From the NCBI GenBank assembly GCA_936450465.1, contig OW388300.1, positions 17,869,266 to 17,933,265 of the forward strand: a DNA stretch of 64,000 bases, written 5' to 3'. Of the stretch, positions 21,600 to 33,045 are shown in pieces (positions within the stretch are counted from its first letter, which is position 1; each line of letters begins with the position of its first letter). The notes beneath the pieces were generated by a model. It had not been told where the DNA came from, did no database searches, and was given only the letters and a program-made list of their open reading frames with translations. The DNA comes from Gibbula magus. Taxonomy: Eukaryota; Mollusca; Gastropoda; Trochida; Trochidae. The translations under genes were made by a program, and so were the position numbers.

Positions 21600-22680
21600 C
21601 AGACTCGTTACTTAGTAGTCAGTCGATTAGGTTCAGTGTAATAAGTTGATATAATTGATCATTGCAATTATATTTTTTTTGTTTAAAGTGAAAGTGGTGC
21701 ATAGCAAATCTCACATGTAAAATCTTGTCAGTTGCAGACCAGACATATTATATAATGAGGATCTGAAAAACAAATGAACATCGTTTTCACAATATTAATA
21801 TATGATGGGTTTTTTTAAAAATAGAATCTCTTTAACTATTGTAATTAATGAATAAGTGTCAATAAAATCTCTCTTTTCCAAGAGAACCACTATTGCGTTT
21901 GAAGTTAAAGTCTTATTTCATCATTATTTGGATTTCCCTCTCATTATTACTATTTCACATACTCTATTTCTGTTTGAAGGTGTTACATTTGGATTTGGAT
22001 TGATTGTTTCCAATGTTCAACCATTATCACTATTCAAACCCAATTTTTCGACTACCAATGCAACACTATGTAACACATATTTACTGGACCATGTTGCTTC
22101 CTGAGGAATACTCAAATTAACTTCCCTCATCGTATGCCTTTTAATGTCTCATAAATTAAAGAAATATATGATCAGGTTCAACAATCTGTTACACTTTGGG
22201 TAACTAACCTGTTAAATGTGCGTAAACGTGACAATTGTAAAATTTAAAACATTATACCAATCTTAAACATTCTCAAGCTTGAAGAAAAAAAATACTTGTA
22301 TTTTCGTTGCTAATTTCTGGAGTCCGGATACTATTCTTATTCAAGTACTTCATATCACTGTCAAATTTATTTATCAAATAACAACGATAACAATATCAAC
22401 TGAAATATTATGATATGCAGACTAAGGGTATGAAGCGTTCCTTATGAAGAAATGCTATTAGCTAATGGTGTTATGTCAATGTTTTATCTGCATTAACTTA
22501 AAATCATGATTTATAATAAATACAATCAATTTTCAGAAATTATTCAATATGACGCTTCAAGGCTTTCACGCGGAACAAAACATTTGTTGTTGAAACAAAT
22601 CACAATTGTAAGATCAGGTTGTATCATAACATCAACACTACATGATCGAACTGCCGAATCGAGGATACCATTTGTATGCT
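21600..22680. other. Intergenic, nothing recognised
   Basis: After about 21,650 homology to the mirror arm is lost. The open frame 21,856-22,104 (82 codons) has no known domain and no conserved partner. Confidence 0.4.
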
Positions 22681-22690
22681 TTTGACTATA

Positions 22691-22757
22691 ACCTATTTGA
22701 TGTATTACACTGTAACAACTGTAACCTAGTTGATGTATTACACTGTAACAACTGTAA
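22691..22757. repeat. 33-bp unit repeated twice
   Basis: Two copies of a unit containing TTGATGTATTACACTGTAAC, almost identical, so a recent local duplication. Confidence 0.85.
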
Positions 22758-22859
22758 TGATTACAATAAGGGAATAACAAATTAAAAAAAAACCAAACAT
22801 TTATGAACTGTATATTCCCGTCAAACATGAAATGATTTCCAATTTGGATTCGCGGAGAC

Positions 22860-23860
22860 ATTCAAAATTAAAACGCTATGCTTTGACCGTGACTGGAGTT
22901 AATAATACGGAACTTTCTAGTACAAAACACATTTATATTAATCAAAAACCTGCTCGAAGACCTATATGTTGAAAATTGAGTTAGATGCAACACAAATGAA
23001 TCACGAAAAGTTAGGATGTGACACTGGATTAATGAAGTTGTCTGGCTTTATCCCCATGCTATGTTAAGATCGTATTGGTAAGTCCATGCTCAGTTGTAAA
23101 GCCATCAATAACTTTTCTGCCACATGAAGGATGATAGGATACCCTTGTCCTAAGTTCGTGCACAAAATAGAAATATTGAATTATCAAATCAGAGTTGCGC
23201 ACGTACAGGCATCGTTCAATCAAAATTGAATTAATTCTAATGAATAAATGAGTGCTAGAATGAGTCATAGACACTCGATGATTGCACCATCCCCCGCTTC
23301 CCAGACACGTCGACATAACGTGCACATCATTCCAGAGATGTTTCTTCAGAAAAAAAAACGTTGCCACCGACTCTGTATCCCGTAAGTTTTAGTATCAGCG
23401 GCTGAAGACCTCCAAAATGTAGAATTATAAGGCATCATATATAAACACTCTTGGAATACTCTGTAAATCAATGACAATGTATTGTAGACTGCAGAAATAT
23501 GTATAATTATTAAGAACAAATGTTTTCAGGAAAAACTCTATATGACCCCGTTTTGGTGAACCCACAGTGAATCCATTACATATCTACAAATTATAACGAG
23601 GGCTTTTCGATACTTATGAAACTTTGAAATGACGATGTGTATTAAGAAGCTGACAATGGTGTAATATTCAAGGGCTGAATTGGTTCATGAAGTTATTTGA
23701 CATCGCTATCATTGTCTGACATACTTTCTGAAATATGCACACCTGTTGTTGAGATTACAGAACTTACTATATATAGATGCTTTACACAGCTACTGCCTCT
23801 GCTGTAAAACACGCACGACATCCCTTATTTAACATAACAGGAATCACTGATAACATAGGA
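22860..23860. other. Intergenic with a weak unit relic
   Basis: Positions 22,965-23,045 weakly resemble 34,490-34,585 (AAAATTGAGTTAGATG, GGATTAATGAAGTTG), suggesting another diverged unit copy. Open frames on the minus strand (22,544-22,861; 23,059-23,367) are unconvincing. Confidence 0.35.
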
Positions 23861-23869
23861 GGAATAAAC

Positions 23870-24020
23870 ATATGTTTGTGGTCATATGAATAAAACAAAT
23901 AGCATATATCGTCGATGATCGATGTAAAACAAAATGTTGCATGTAGGTAAAGAATGAAATGAGCTATTATTGTAGCGTAAAAGTAAGTCTGTATTTGCGT
24001 AATGCAGACGAAAATATGAT
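23870..24020 (+). repeat. Sub-block R, additional copy
   Basis: It resembles 14,110-14,228: AACATATGTTTGTGG, GTTGCATGTAGGTAAAG, GAGCTATTATTGTAGC and GCAGACGAAAATA. The sequence after GAAAATA continues without a foldback element. Confidence 0.65.
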
Positions 24021-24204
24021 AGTAGTACAGTCCACTGAAATAATGACTACCTGAATCATCATCTTCATCCTTTCATTTTCAGGTTGGACAATTGAATCGT
24101 ATGTGCAATGTTTTTCATTATATTATCTTCAACGATTAGTGAATGATTATTCATAGTTTCAAAACTTTACTGGACTGACAATGGACAATGTAACGTTATA
24201 CACT

Positions 24205-24475
24205 GTATCCTCGCCACTCGAGCATTTCAAAGTATGCAGATTGCTTTTTGTCTTGTTTATTTGACTTACTGACATACGTTCCAGTTCAGGTTAATTTTTT
24301 CCAACATATAAAACATAAGCAATTACGTGAACATTTCAGGAATGCAATTTGCGAAGAGACTGTATTGACTGAAACCGACACGAACACTGACACTGGTTCA
24401 AAAGTTCAGAAACTTCTGTGGGGAAAAGCATGAAAGCAGAACGATGTTTATTTACATGTGAGATGGTGTGTAAGA
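24205..24475 (+). repeat. Recurring block S, copy 2
   Basis: It closely matches 63,635-63,905: TATGCAGATTGCTTTTTGTCTTG in abbreviated form, ACACTGACACTGGTTCAAAAG, CAGAAACTTCTGTG, GAGATGGTGTGTAA. The open frame 24,248-24,433 lies wholly inside the repeat. Confidence 0.8.
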
Positions 24476-24531
24476 GTGTGAAACTTCAAACTAAATACAC
24501 GCTAATTTATCACAACTTTTAATCAGATGCA

Positions 24532-24585
24532 CAGGACAAAAAGAGGTGGAATCCGCATTGCCAGATCTGCCCAAATTGGGTGATT
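24532..24585. mobile_element. Palindromic element G, half copy
   Basis: CAGGACAAAAAGAGGTGGAA is followed by TCCGCATTGCC. The complementary arm is missing. It sits just after a block S, as copy 58,549 sits just before an inverted block S. Confidence 0.65.
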
Positions 24586-25043
24586 TCTTGTTCTATCTTG
24601 AATGTTCTGTGTAACTGAAATCTAGTCAAATCCTACAATGGTGGCAGTGTTAATGCTGTAATCAGATAAGGCTTTTAGAACCTAAAATCTCATGGTGGTC
24701 TTTCCATGTCCACTGTGTGCATTTAGGTCACAATTGGTAATGTTCAACAATAATCAAAACAACAATAACCATTGAGTTCATTTCTTTTTAGATCTAAATT
24801 TCCAACGTCGCGTACATCATTTACATTTCTACATTTACATGTACGTGTTAGGGATAATGACCGTAATGTTAAAGGTGCTGTATCTCACTCTTTATTCTAA
24901 AATAAAGTGCTCTCACAAAAAAGTTATACATGTCCATAAGGTAAATAAGTGTGCCAATGGCTAAATAATACTCTTGGATCAATAAAATGTTATCTAAAAC
25001 GAATGTACATGGTTCGGTTAAAGTATCATAGTCAATTTCCTAT

Positions 25044-25085
25044 CTAGCGGCCATTTTAAGATCTTCACACTAAAATGGCCGCTAG
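25044..25085. repeat. Hairpin with 15-bp arms
   Basis: CTAGCGGCCATTTTA and TAAAATGGCCGCTAG are separated by 12 bases. Confidence 0.9.
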
Positions 25086-25140
25086 AAGGTAGTTCAAGTG
25101 ATCTGACTGATAATATTAATAACACTCATAGTGAAGTTTT

Positions 25141-25498
25141 GAAGGGGCAGTAGCTCGTTTTTTGCATATTTTATTTTTTCAAATTTCTCATTTATAATGA
25201 TAGTTTATGTCATTTATGCTCACTTTAGAGGGTAAAACATATTATTACAGAAACCAATTTTCCGTAGTAGTAAAAATAGTGCTGCATAAAACGTAAAAAT
25301 TGCATGTCGGCCATTTTATTGTGAACACATTTTATTATTTCGAATGACAGAATGGCTTTATAGAACCATACATATGCAGACTCATTTTTTAACTTGATTT
25401 TCTGAAGAGGGAAGGGTGTTTTACTATTGGTGACATTATTTTTCAAATACATTTCATAGACCTATTTCACCGAAAAAACGTGCTACTGTCCCTTTAAA
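25141..25498. mobile_element. MITE M, copy 2 (nested)
   Basis: Left end GAAGGGGCAGTAGCTCG, right end CTACTGTCCCTTTAA. The body follows 12,078-12,440 throughout (CACTTTAGAGGGTAAAACAT, TTTTACTATTGGTGA). It lies inside MITE N. Confidence 0.85.
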
Positions 25499-25976
25499 TA
25501 TGATGCAATCGTGGATTGGTCATCACATTGCTGTCTGTACCCTCAAATTCGCAAAAGACTTACAAATCTACCTCTCACACTGAATAGTTCCACGAAACTG
25601 TTGTTTTATACGTTGCACCATTGTCTTCCAATACTGATTACCTGTTCTATGGATACGGCTGATTGGGTCGTGTAATGAAATATTTTACTCTCTAACGTAG
25701 CAAAATATTGTATAAACTTTGATAATAAATGGCAAATTTGAAAGTGTGTTACAGTGCCTTTAACATACATACTCGTATTACCTTATTTTACAAGTTTGAA
25801 TACATTTGTTTATTGATGTAATTTTATTGAAATGATTCTTTTATCAATAAAGCTGTATTGTTATATTTTGTTGAATAACCACATCCCAAAAGCTATACAT
25901 TTTTACTTGAAATTAGTGTAATATGTTTAGTTGGATTAGATATATGACATACTGCTTCTTTGTATAATGAGATGAT

Positions 25977-26075
25977 GTAACAGAAGTGATTGTTAGATAA
26001 CATCCAGTGGGTGAGAGTCTTACGCTCTACCAGTTGCACTAAAGGAATATCTCTTCAGCCAAAGCTAGTAAGAAC
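25977..26075 (-). repeat. tRNA-related direct repeat, left copy
   Basis: It starts TGTAACAGAAGTGATTGT, as at 26,935. On the minus strand TTTAGTGCAACTGGTAGAGCG fits an A box. The B-box region present in the right copy is deleted here. Confidence 0.65.
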
Positions 26076-26174
26076 ACGTTCATCTCACCCTGCAACAGAC
26101 ACTCCCACCATAACGTGACAAAAACACTTTTTGCGAGTAAGCAACCCCCTCAGTGTTCGACGTACTAACACAAA

Positions 26175-26223
26175 GTTGGCACCGGCCCGCAAGACGATAG
26201 GCGTTACCATCTTGCGAGCCAAC
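26175..26223. repeat. Imperfect hairpin
   Basis: GTTGGC and CGCAAG pair with CTTGCG and GCCAAC across a central loop. It lies in a GC-rich stretch between the two direct repeats. Confidence 0.7.
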
Positions 26224-26389
26224 GCCCACCTGCGTCGTTTATCCCAGGGAATTAGCTTGGTGCTAATGGAGCCAACCTCGGAAGTTCTGGGGAGAGCACA
26301 TGATGAGAGACACATACGGTGATGACGTCATGGAGATGATGTTTTATTTCGCTATTGCATCATGGTAGTTGTACATAATTACAGATACA

Positions 26390-26640
26390 GTTGAAGGTCA
26401 GCCGATGATGATGATGGCGGCAGAGACATAGTGACCACCAAGGGAGCTTGGGGTCTGGTCTCCGCTCGTCCCCTGGTCTAACTCTATCTCCTTCTCTCCC
26501 TAACTATCTCGTTCTATCTTCCTCCTGTTGTAACTGAGAAGGCTCTATTTAAGGGATTCATAGGACCAATGGCTATAGAGCCCTAAAGCAAATAGAATGT
26601 CACCATAGGGTCTGATTGACAAGATACTTCCCTATTTCTA
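26390..26640. other. Unique GC-richer stretch between direct repeats
   Basis: A pyrimidine-rich tract at 26,480-26,530 precedes CTCTATTTAAGGG (TATA-like) and GGACCAATGGC. The composition is LTR-like, but no gag-pol sequence, primer-binding site or polypurine tract is identifiable. Confidence 0.3.
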
Positions 26641-26934
26641 AATAAAACAATATTTACAATGCCTAAAGTGATCTACAATAAAGAATAGACACTCACTGAA
26701 GCATAAACCATTAAACCTGCAGATGGGTGATAGCCCCAGGTGATAACTATCAGAAACAAATGGACAGTGTCATATGAGAATTAAACTAAGTAACTTGAAC
26801 ATATGATATCAACAAAATACATAGGAAAATCTCAAATAACAAATAATACATTTATACATGTGTTAGCACTGTGATAGTACTAACGGTGCAGTGAGCACAA
26901 GGGAGTTGCCCCGACCCCAGGATGGGTGCCAAAT

Positions 26935-27053
26935 GTAACAGAAGTGATTGTCAGATCACCTCCAGTGTTAATCGAACACTGCACTTCCGGGAGAGAGTCC
27001 TGCGCTTTACAGGTTGAACTAAATCTCTAAGTCAAGGGCTACTTAGAAACAAA
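26935..27053 (-). repeat. tRNA-related direct repeat, right copy
   Basis: On the minus strand, TTTAGTTCAACCTGTAAAGCG (A box) and GTGTTCGATTAACAC (B box) are correctly spaced for a tRNA-derived promoter. The 119-bp unit matches 25,977-26,075, about 960 bases away, in the same orientation. Confidence 0.7.
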
Positions 27054-27059
27054 TTATTT

Positions 27060-27780
27060 CTGAGGAAGATTTATTTTAAAAGTGACGACGGCGGTACTTT
27101 TTGGTGAAAAAAAGATGAAGCGGGAGCAATACATATGACTTTTTCCCATCAAAATATAACCTATAAGTGGTAGAAGTAGAAGCATATACGTTCCTGCAGA
27201 CCTTTTTATTAGGTTGACAAAATGATTATTTTTGGTTTAGCCAGAAAGATGTGGCAAATTCGTAATTCAAGTTTTCAAATGACAATAAAATGCTGTTACA
27301 TGCACAAATAAATGTGATGAGCTGAATCCCGAGAAAACGTCGTTTTTTTATTTAGCCATTTCATCTAATCCTGTCACAATAACTGAGTGTTTCACAACGT
27401 TTGTTTGAAATTGTTTCCTAAAATTATGAATATACGTGAAATTTATAACATGCTTTGTTAATGTTAAAACGATTGAGATGTGAGTCGAGAAGTGCAACCA
27501 ACTAGAAAATTGAATGTCTATCGTAGATCTATAGAATCGTTCCCTCATCAATAACACTTGTCTAACATTTCTAAATTTGGTTATAAAGACGTCCTTGAGC
27601 CGTCAGTTTTACAAATGGTTTATTGGAAAGTAAGATTCCTACCCCGTTTTCTGAATGTTCTTATATCAATTGTCAGAAAATCATTTTGATTTGATGAAGA
27701 TTGCTACAGTATATCAGACATTATTTAAACAAGAAGTTACCAATAAAATGTGTGTTTTTACATTTTACAAATTTAGCGAC
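27060..27780. other. Intergenic, nothing recognised
   Basis: AT-rich. The minus-strand frame 27,348-27,557 has no recognised motif. Confidence 0.4.
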
Positions 27781-27799
27781 CTTTAAATGTTAAATTGAT

Positions 27800-28065
27800 A
27801 GATGTAGGATTAAAAGTCCAAAAAGGTCATCCAAATCAAATGGTGTCTCTATTTCCAAAGTGAAGGCGGATAGCAAAGTTGAATACTCTAGGTGTAGTGG
27901 TTCATGAGATATCGCGCCAACAAGATTTTACCCCTAAAAAATTCAAGGTATCATAGTGACCTTTAAAATAAGGTCAAGGTCACCAAATTATGTGTATTCA
28001 TCTACTGCAGACTGGTACCAAATTTGAAGAAACATTCACTGTACTCACACACCTTAAACTAACTA
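27800..28065. repeat. Probable dispersed repeat fragment
   Basis: The text AAAAGGTCATCCAAATCAAA, GTGACCTTTAAAATAAGG, TCAAGGTCACC and CTGGTACCAAATTTGAAG resembles a style of repeat common in mollusc genomes. There is no second copy in this window, so this rests on general familiarity. Confidence 0.35.
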
Positions 28066-28079
28066 TTTTCACAAAGGCA

Positions 28080-29190
28080 AATGAGATCACTACCCAACAG
28101 ACCGATGCTTAGTATGTCTCTCTCCTGGAACATTATTTGCCATTGGTATCAGCATATACACGGTGATAAGGCGTCCCCGTCGACATGGTTCAGTCACAGG
28201 TCGCATCGTGTCTGTACAACAAGCTATAACCTCTGTCCAGGCCAATATGGAAATAAATACTTTCAAGTATATTAACATAGCATCAAACAGTTTAAGCAAG
28301 TTTCTTGTATATATATGTGTTTAAAAACAAATTATACGCAGATCATAGTACCAATAACTATAAAGCTGGATGAATAAAATGCTTGACAAACTTCGGATGT
28401 TCATGTGATAATCATCAATCGGTATACAAACCTTGCAAATATACTATGTTTTAAACAAACCTTAAAAAAGAATCATATTCTGTATAACTGATACGGATCT
28501 AGTATGCATGCAAATAGCTTACACGAATTAGAGAATAACTAACTAAAAAACACAGAGCTGGAATTGAACTGATGAAAGCAATGATCATTATAGGAAGTAA
28601 ATTAATCTGGATGTTTGACATAGATGGTCTGGAAAATTGGAATATCGATTCGGACCGAGCAAGACAAGATAATCATACAAAGTCCGAATGAAGCGTTTCA
28701 TTTACTGAACTGAACACCCAACTCGATTGTGAGTTGTCATAGTTGATTGCAAGATCTAAATATGATATTGTTATCAAATAACATAAATTGAAATGAAGAG
28801 CAACAGCACTGTGGAAATTGAAATTATCTTCCAACGCTTATGAGAAGTATTAAACATAATTATTCACTTTGGGTTAGAAACCCTTTCTAACATCGATCTA
28901 TCTGTCTCGCTATTTTCTCCAATTTGGCATTGAAAGATGAATGACATATCTAATAAATTACACCAAATTGAGATATACAGTTTACAGTGTACAGAGTCTC
29001 ATATCCACTGACTGTGCAGTCAACTGATGCTTTATATGGTCCTGGATTGTTAGATGTCAGTATCACTTATCAGAACAAACACACGTTCACGTTGTGTGAC
29101 ACAATATTAACATTGTCCAGTTAACCAGGTTGACAATCTGCAACGTGTAAAGGCACAATGCGGCCTTGAAAACATTATTATACTGATAGA
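28080..29190. other. Intergenic, no gene established
   Basis: Around 28,120-28,245 the composition is more GC-rich, with overlapping short open frames on both strands (64 and 69 codons). I do not recognise either product. Confidence 0.35.
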
Positions 29191-29194
29191 TAAT

Positions 29195-29752
29195 GAGGCT
29201 ACGTATGCTCACAACTGCCCATTACACAGAACATGCTCAGTGCGCTACAACATAAATACATAAAAGTGTGAATAGGAATGTATATATTCAACAGTAAAGA
29301 AGAAATCAATATCGTTTAAACAAGAAGGTTTTCAGGAGTCCTTTGAACACGTCTAGGGAAAATGCAGTTTTAATGTCTAATGGAAGCGAGTTCCACAGAT
29401 GTGCGACAGGGTAGCTGACATATCTGCCACCGAATGATTTAAGATTGTAGGTAGGGACTCGGAACAGATGTTGAGAGTTTGAAGAAGACTGGGTGTAGGG
29501 TGAGACAAGATCCTGTAGGTATGATGGGGCTATTCTGCTTTGTAGGTGAGAAAAATAAATTTGAACTCTATTCATTCTTGGATACGAAGCGAGTGCCCAT
29601 AACCGTACTGATTTACACTTGTAATTTGTGAAAACAGTGAAGCATAAACTCAGGTGATGCTCACACAAGTACATTCTTAAAGGCTTCTCAATCAGTTTAT
29701 ATTTGTGTTCAGAAGGATCAGAATCAACTTCCGAGAATAAACTGGATTGCAA
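29195..29752 (-). pseudogene. Non-LTR retrotransposon C-terminal remnant
   Basis: A 148-codon frame on the minus strand (29,752-29,306) ends in a block typical of the C-terminus of L2/CR1/jockey-like polyproteins: APSYLQDLVSPYT, then FRVPTYNLKSFGGR, then AHLWNSLPLDIKTAFSLDVF and LKTFLFKRY. Beyond the stop, toward 29,195, TAGCGCACTGAGCATGTTC resembles the conserved 3' ends of such elements. The reverse transcriptase and endonuclease are absent, so it is a short 5'-truncated copy. The first approximately 50 codons do not look element-like and may be decayed sequence read through. No start is assigned because it is a fragment. Confidence 0.82.
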
Positions 29753-29759
29753 GGTTCAT

Positions 29760-30120
29760 CAATAGTAGTTCTACTTGATATGTTTCAATAGCTTGACATT
29801 TATGTCACAATCTAAAGGAAACATTTTCACCAATCAATGACCCCCACTTCAGAATCAACATCAGTGAGATGTAATCACAGTAAAGTAACGAATATTGACA
29901 TGAGAGCAATGTGTGTATCCCTTGAAGTGTCTAGCCGTGGTGAGAAGTGACTCTCGAGAGCTGTCAATATATTTGGTTCAGTATCTGAGTGATCCTTATA
30001 GTTGACTACAGAGTAATAGCGACTTACATTCATTCATTGAGTGTCAACGTGCAACAAAATGTCACTTAGTTCAATTATATAGTTACAGGATATTTCACAA
30101 ATATAACTAGAGTGATTAAC
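29760..30120. other. Intergenic, nothing recognised
   Basis: No features seen between the LINE remnant and element B2. Confidence 0.4.
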
Positions 30121-30130
30121 CTTGTTTTAT

Positions 30131-30569
30131 CATCCAAAACTGTGTTCCACAGGAGATATCGCTTGTGTGAGATCAAGCGATATCTCCTAGGAGATATCTT
30201 TTTGGCAGTAGATTTTGCACAATGCCCTGTCGCCGTCAGCTACATGACATCACAATGCTTTTACATCATCGAGTAATGACGTCACAATGTTATGACGTCA
30301 TAAACACGATGACGTCACAATGGTATGACCTCAACGACTGGAAGTAAAATGGCAGAGATGTGCTCAGAGATGTACACTATTTTGTCTTAAACGTAATAAG
30401 AATGATTTTGGATGATAAATATAATCTCACCCTCGTGTCTTCTGATATCAAATATATCAACACTCGTTGATAAAAGTAAAAATATCCTCGGCAAGCCTCG
30501 GATATTTGTAACTTTTATCAACTCGTGTTGATATATTTGATATCAGAAGACACTTGAGTGAGATTCTCT
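30131..30569. mobile_element. Two-part foldback element B, copy 2
   Basis: It is exactly 439 bp like copy 1 but in opposite orientation: the CRE part 30,131-30,420 is followed by the palindrome 30,421-30,569. Flanks are TTTTAT at the left and ATTTAC at the right, close to but not identical with the ATAAAT flanks of copy 1. It contains ATGACGTCAC and TTATGACGTCAT, plus a GATATCTCCTAGGAGATATC hairpin. Sequence agreement with copy 1 is high, so this family has been active more recently than the unit duplications. Confidence 0.92.
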
Positions 30570-30599
30570 ATTTACCTACTTGATTAGCTGCTCCTACAG

Positions 30600-32430
30600 C
30601 TGCTGAACACGGGTTTGTTTTATTACTTTGGAATCTAGTGGAAATTCCATGTAATAATATTTACGAATCTGTGTGTAGACATCAGAAGAATTATTTCCTT
30701 ATCGCACACTACCCACAACAGCAAAAAAGGTCGTCAATCATTTTCAATGGTTTAAAAAAAAATACTGCCGCCGGAGAAAATTGACGTTTTTAAAGGTTTA
30801 TGATATGTAGGTAACCACAATTTCATACATCAGAGTATGATACTTCCAGTTTTATGTCTGTTCACGTAGATCTGGGGTGCTGGAATAGCTTTTTCAAAAT
30901 GGGTTTTTGCTAGAATGCTCGACATTTAACTTTTAAAAACATAATGTAATGCAGGAATTTACTTAATAACGATATGTCAACTTACATACGTCTTGAATTT
31001 TAATTTATTGATGCCTCTTTACTGCATGACGTCATAACACAAGTAAAAAAGGGTCGTTTTGACTCCTGTGTCGTCTAGTTAAAGAGTTTCTAAACCACGA
31101 TTTCTTAAAACGAGTGCTTCTCAGATAATGTTTAGAAATTTTAATTTAGTTGAGATGGCTTCTAAAGGCATTATCTAGCTCCGTTTCAGTCGTGTTTCTC
31201 ACTCTTGAACTGAATTATTTTGTATTTTGTATGGTGAAGTATCTTTGATGGTTAAGTGTAAGATTTTATTTGCTTTTTAATGACTTTTGAAATAACGGTG
31301 TAAACATATGAAAGCAATGAGAGTCATTTACCAACTATATTTGATTAACACATAATGAGGCAACCATTGATTGAGAGAAAATAATCAATGTTAACTATTC
31401 ATGTCAAAGTTTTGCGAACATGTAATTTCATCACTGCCATAGGATAGGGAGATCTTAACTTTTCAAATTTGATCACATTTTGGGAAACTATCTACATTGT
31501 AAAATAGTGCGTACTATCCACTATTTTAAGTTTAAAAAATAATTGGCACATTTATAATGTATATTGATACATATACAGCTGGTAAGACTCGTTTTCACAA
31601 ATATGAATAATTTGAAATTGTCAGTTATAGATAAACACGTACATCATATTCTTTATAATAACCATTAATTAATAGTCCTTCTATAAGCTGCATTCCTTTT
31701 CATCTACGTGTATATATAATACAAGTCAAACATTTGGATTTGACTGGGTGAACTTTCTGAAAACTGGAATTATTTTATTTACCAATGTTTCAGGTTTTTT
31801 GATAATACATCTTTGAAAGTGATCAGTAACATAATATCGTTTATGCTTTTATAGCTCATTTAAAATGTGAGATAGCAAATAATTGTTTTTTCATATAATG
31901 TATTATTGAGTAATTCAGTATTTATTTAAACGGCATCCTTCAACTTCAATAAGTATAGATAAACATTATTCCTATCTGACCGTGTGACCCATAATCATTA
32001 AAGTTAACAAACGAGGGTTTCATAAAACAAGTTAAGGAAGGACGTTTAAATGATGGAAAATGTTTGGTGACCTTCCCTTCGTTATTTCTGAATTTTTGCC
32101 TTATCATGCTGTGCACATGTTTTTCATGTTTGCAACATCTTAAATGTTTGTGTTAACTAAAAAACATGGGAACTGTGTCAAAAGGCGCATTATGTAAGTT
32201 CATTTCTCTTAACATTTAGTTTGGAATATTTCCATGCATTTAAATGTTAATAAATATTTAAATTTGAATTTTGGTATAATGTTATTTAGTGTCTTAAGAA
32301 TACACATATTCTTGGTTTCTCGACTATAGGCATATGGCTCTCACTATAATAATATAGATATAATAATAGTCCATTTGTAAGACGTTATGTCCATGCATGA
32401 GCATGCTCAAAGCGCACAATTTGTAGTATT
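30600..32430. other. Intergenic, nothing recognised
   Basis: A long AT-rich stretch with no credible open frame, RNA gene or repeat. It is the emptiest part of the window and lies near the symmetry centre of the inverted duplication. Confidence 0.45.
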
Positions 32431-32444
32431 ACCCTGCAGGAATT

Positions 32445-32789
32445 CATCCTCGGTAACCCATGGTTTTATATATGCTCCGTTACTCTCCACTATATCACCC
32501 ATGGGAAATTTCATCAGAGAAATCTGTACTAAAATTACCCGCCCTTGGCCGGCGTGACGAAGTCAGTAACCAAAGAAAATACTCAATACCATAAGACGGA
32601 AATGGTCAAGGGAGATAACCGGTGACGGATGGCTAACAAAATGACCTCGCGTGATTTGCAATGAAGTGATATGAATTGTCATTGGCCAAGGGCGGGTAAT
32701 TTGAGTACAGATGTATCTGGTGAAATTTCCCATGGGTGATGTAGTGGAGAGTAACGGAGCATATTTAATACCATGGGGAACCGAGGATG
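32445..32789. mobile_element. MITE with 106-bp terminal inverted repeats
   Basis: Left arm 32,445-32,550 and right arm 32,684-32,789 are inverted copies with few mismatches (CATCCTCGGT, GCTCCGTTACTCTCCACTA, ATCACCCATGGGAAATTTCA, TTACCCGCCCTTGGCC). The spacer is 133 bp without coding potential. AGGAATT occurs just outside each end (32,438-32,444 and 32,792-32,798), a possible 7-8 bp target duplication as made by hAT-type transposases. The open frames across it are shadows. Confidence 0.88.
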
Positions 32790-32874
32790 GTAGGAATTGT
32801 ACGTTCGGTATTACTAAGCAGTCCGCATAACTGTATGGGTCTGTATTTCCCTGTGTTCTGGTACCCTTGTAATC

Positions 32875-33045
32875 AACTAGGTGGACTATATGCAATGTGG
32901 ATTATGTGTCTTATCCCGGGACACAACACACTAGGAGACCAAAGTCAAAACTATTTAGTGCCCCCTCCGGGATTCGAAACCTGACCTTTGGCCTGAGAGA
33001 CAAGCACGTGTATCACTGTATTATTGTGCTCCACAGTGATATTGG
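32875..33045 (-). mobile_element. tRNA-derived SINE head, third type
   Basis: On the minus strand GGTTTCGAATCCCGGAGGGGGC is a B box plus acceptor-like end, preceded by a decayed A box (CAGTGATACACGTGCTTG) and followed by TTTTGACTTTGGTCTCC. It differs from the 2,508 family. Confidence 0.65.

Larger units (their letters stand above)
2000..21700 (+). repeat. Left arm of a window-scale inverted duplication
   Basis: This stretch matches the reverse complement of 48,690-61,700 in a consistent order. Pairs I could align by eye: 2,840-3,480 with 61,000-61,500; 10,120-10,480 with 57,040-57,330; 11,090-11,320 with 55,530-55,880; 11,440-11,900 with 54,930-55,400; 12,780-13,270 with 53,460-54,540; 14,050-14,228 with 52,960-53,130; 17,275-17,580 with 52,300-52,545; 17,800-17,865 with 50,870-50,930; 18,350-19,330 with 49,440-50,420; 20,340-21,137 with 48,730-49,440; 21,580-21,650 with 48,680-48,730. 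Identity looks like about 70-80 percent, so the duplication is old. The arm is about 6.5 kb longer than its partner, largely because SINEs, foldback elements and a LINE remnant inserted here. No host gene is recognised in it. Confidence 0.8.
24868..25764. mobile_element. MITE N hosting a nested MITE M
   Basis: The left end is GTTAAAGGTGCTGTA and the right end GTTACAGTGCCTTTAAC, inverted relative to each other. It contains the ATCTAGCGGCCATTTTA palindrome at 25,044-25,085 and a complete MITE M at 25,141-25,498. Removing M leaves about 540 bp. A partial relative is 1,010-1,240. Confidence 0.72.

Noticed and set aside
26390..26640. Possible LTR of a retrotransposon
   Set aside because: There is a TATA-like box, but no primer-binding site, polypurine tract or gag-pol sequence, and the flanking direct repeats look tRNA-derived rather than LTR-like.
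28090..28299. 69-codon minus-strand frame with a PCRRGRLITVYM peptide, and an overlapping 64-codon plus frame
   Set aside because: The stretch looks a little more gene-like than its surroundings, but I recognise no family, there is no second copy here, and both strands are open, which is typical of chance.
32563..32984. Frames of 110 (minus) and 65 (plus) codons
   Set aside because: They cross the inverted arms of the 32,445-32,789 MITE and the adjoining SINE head.
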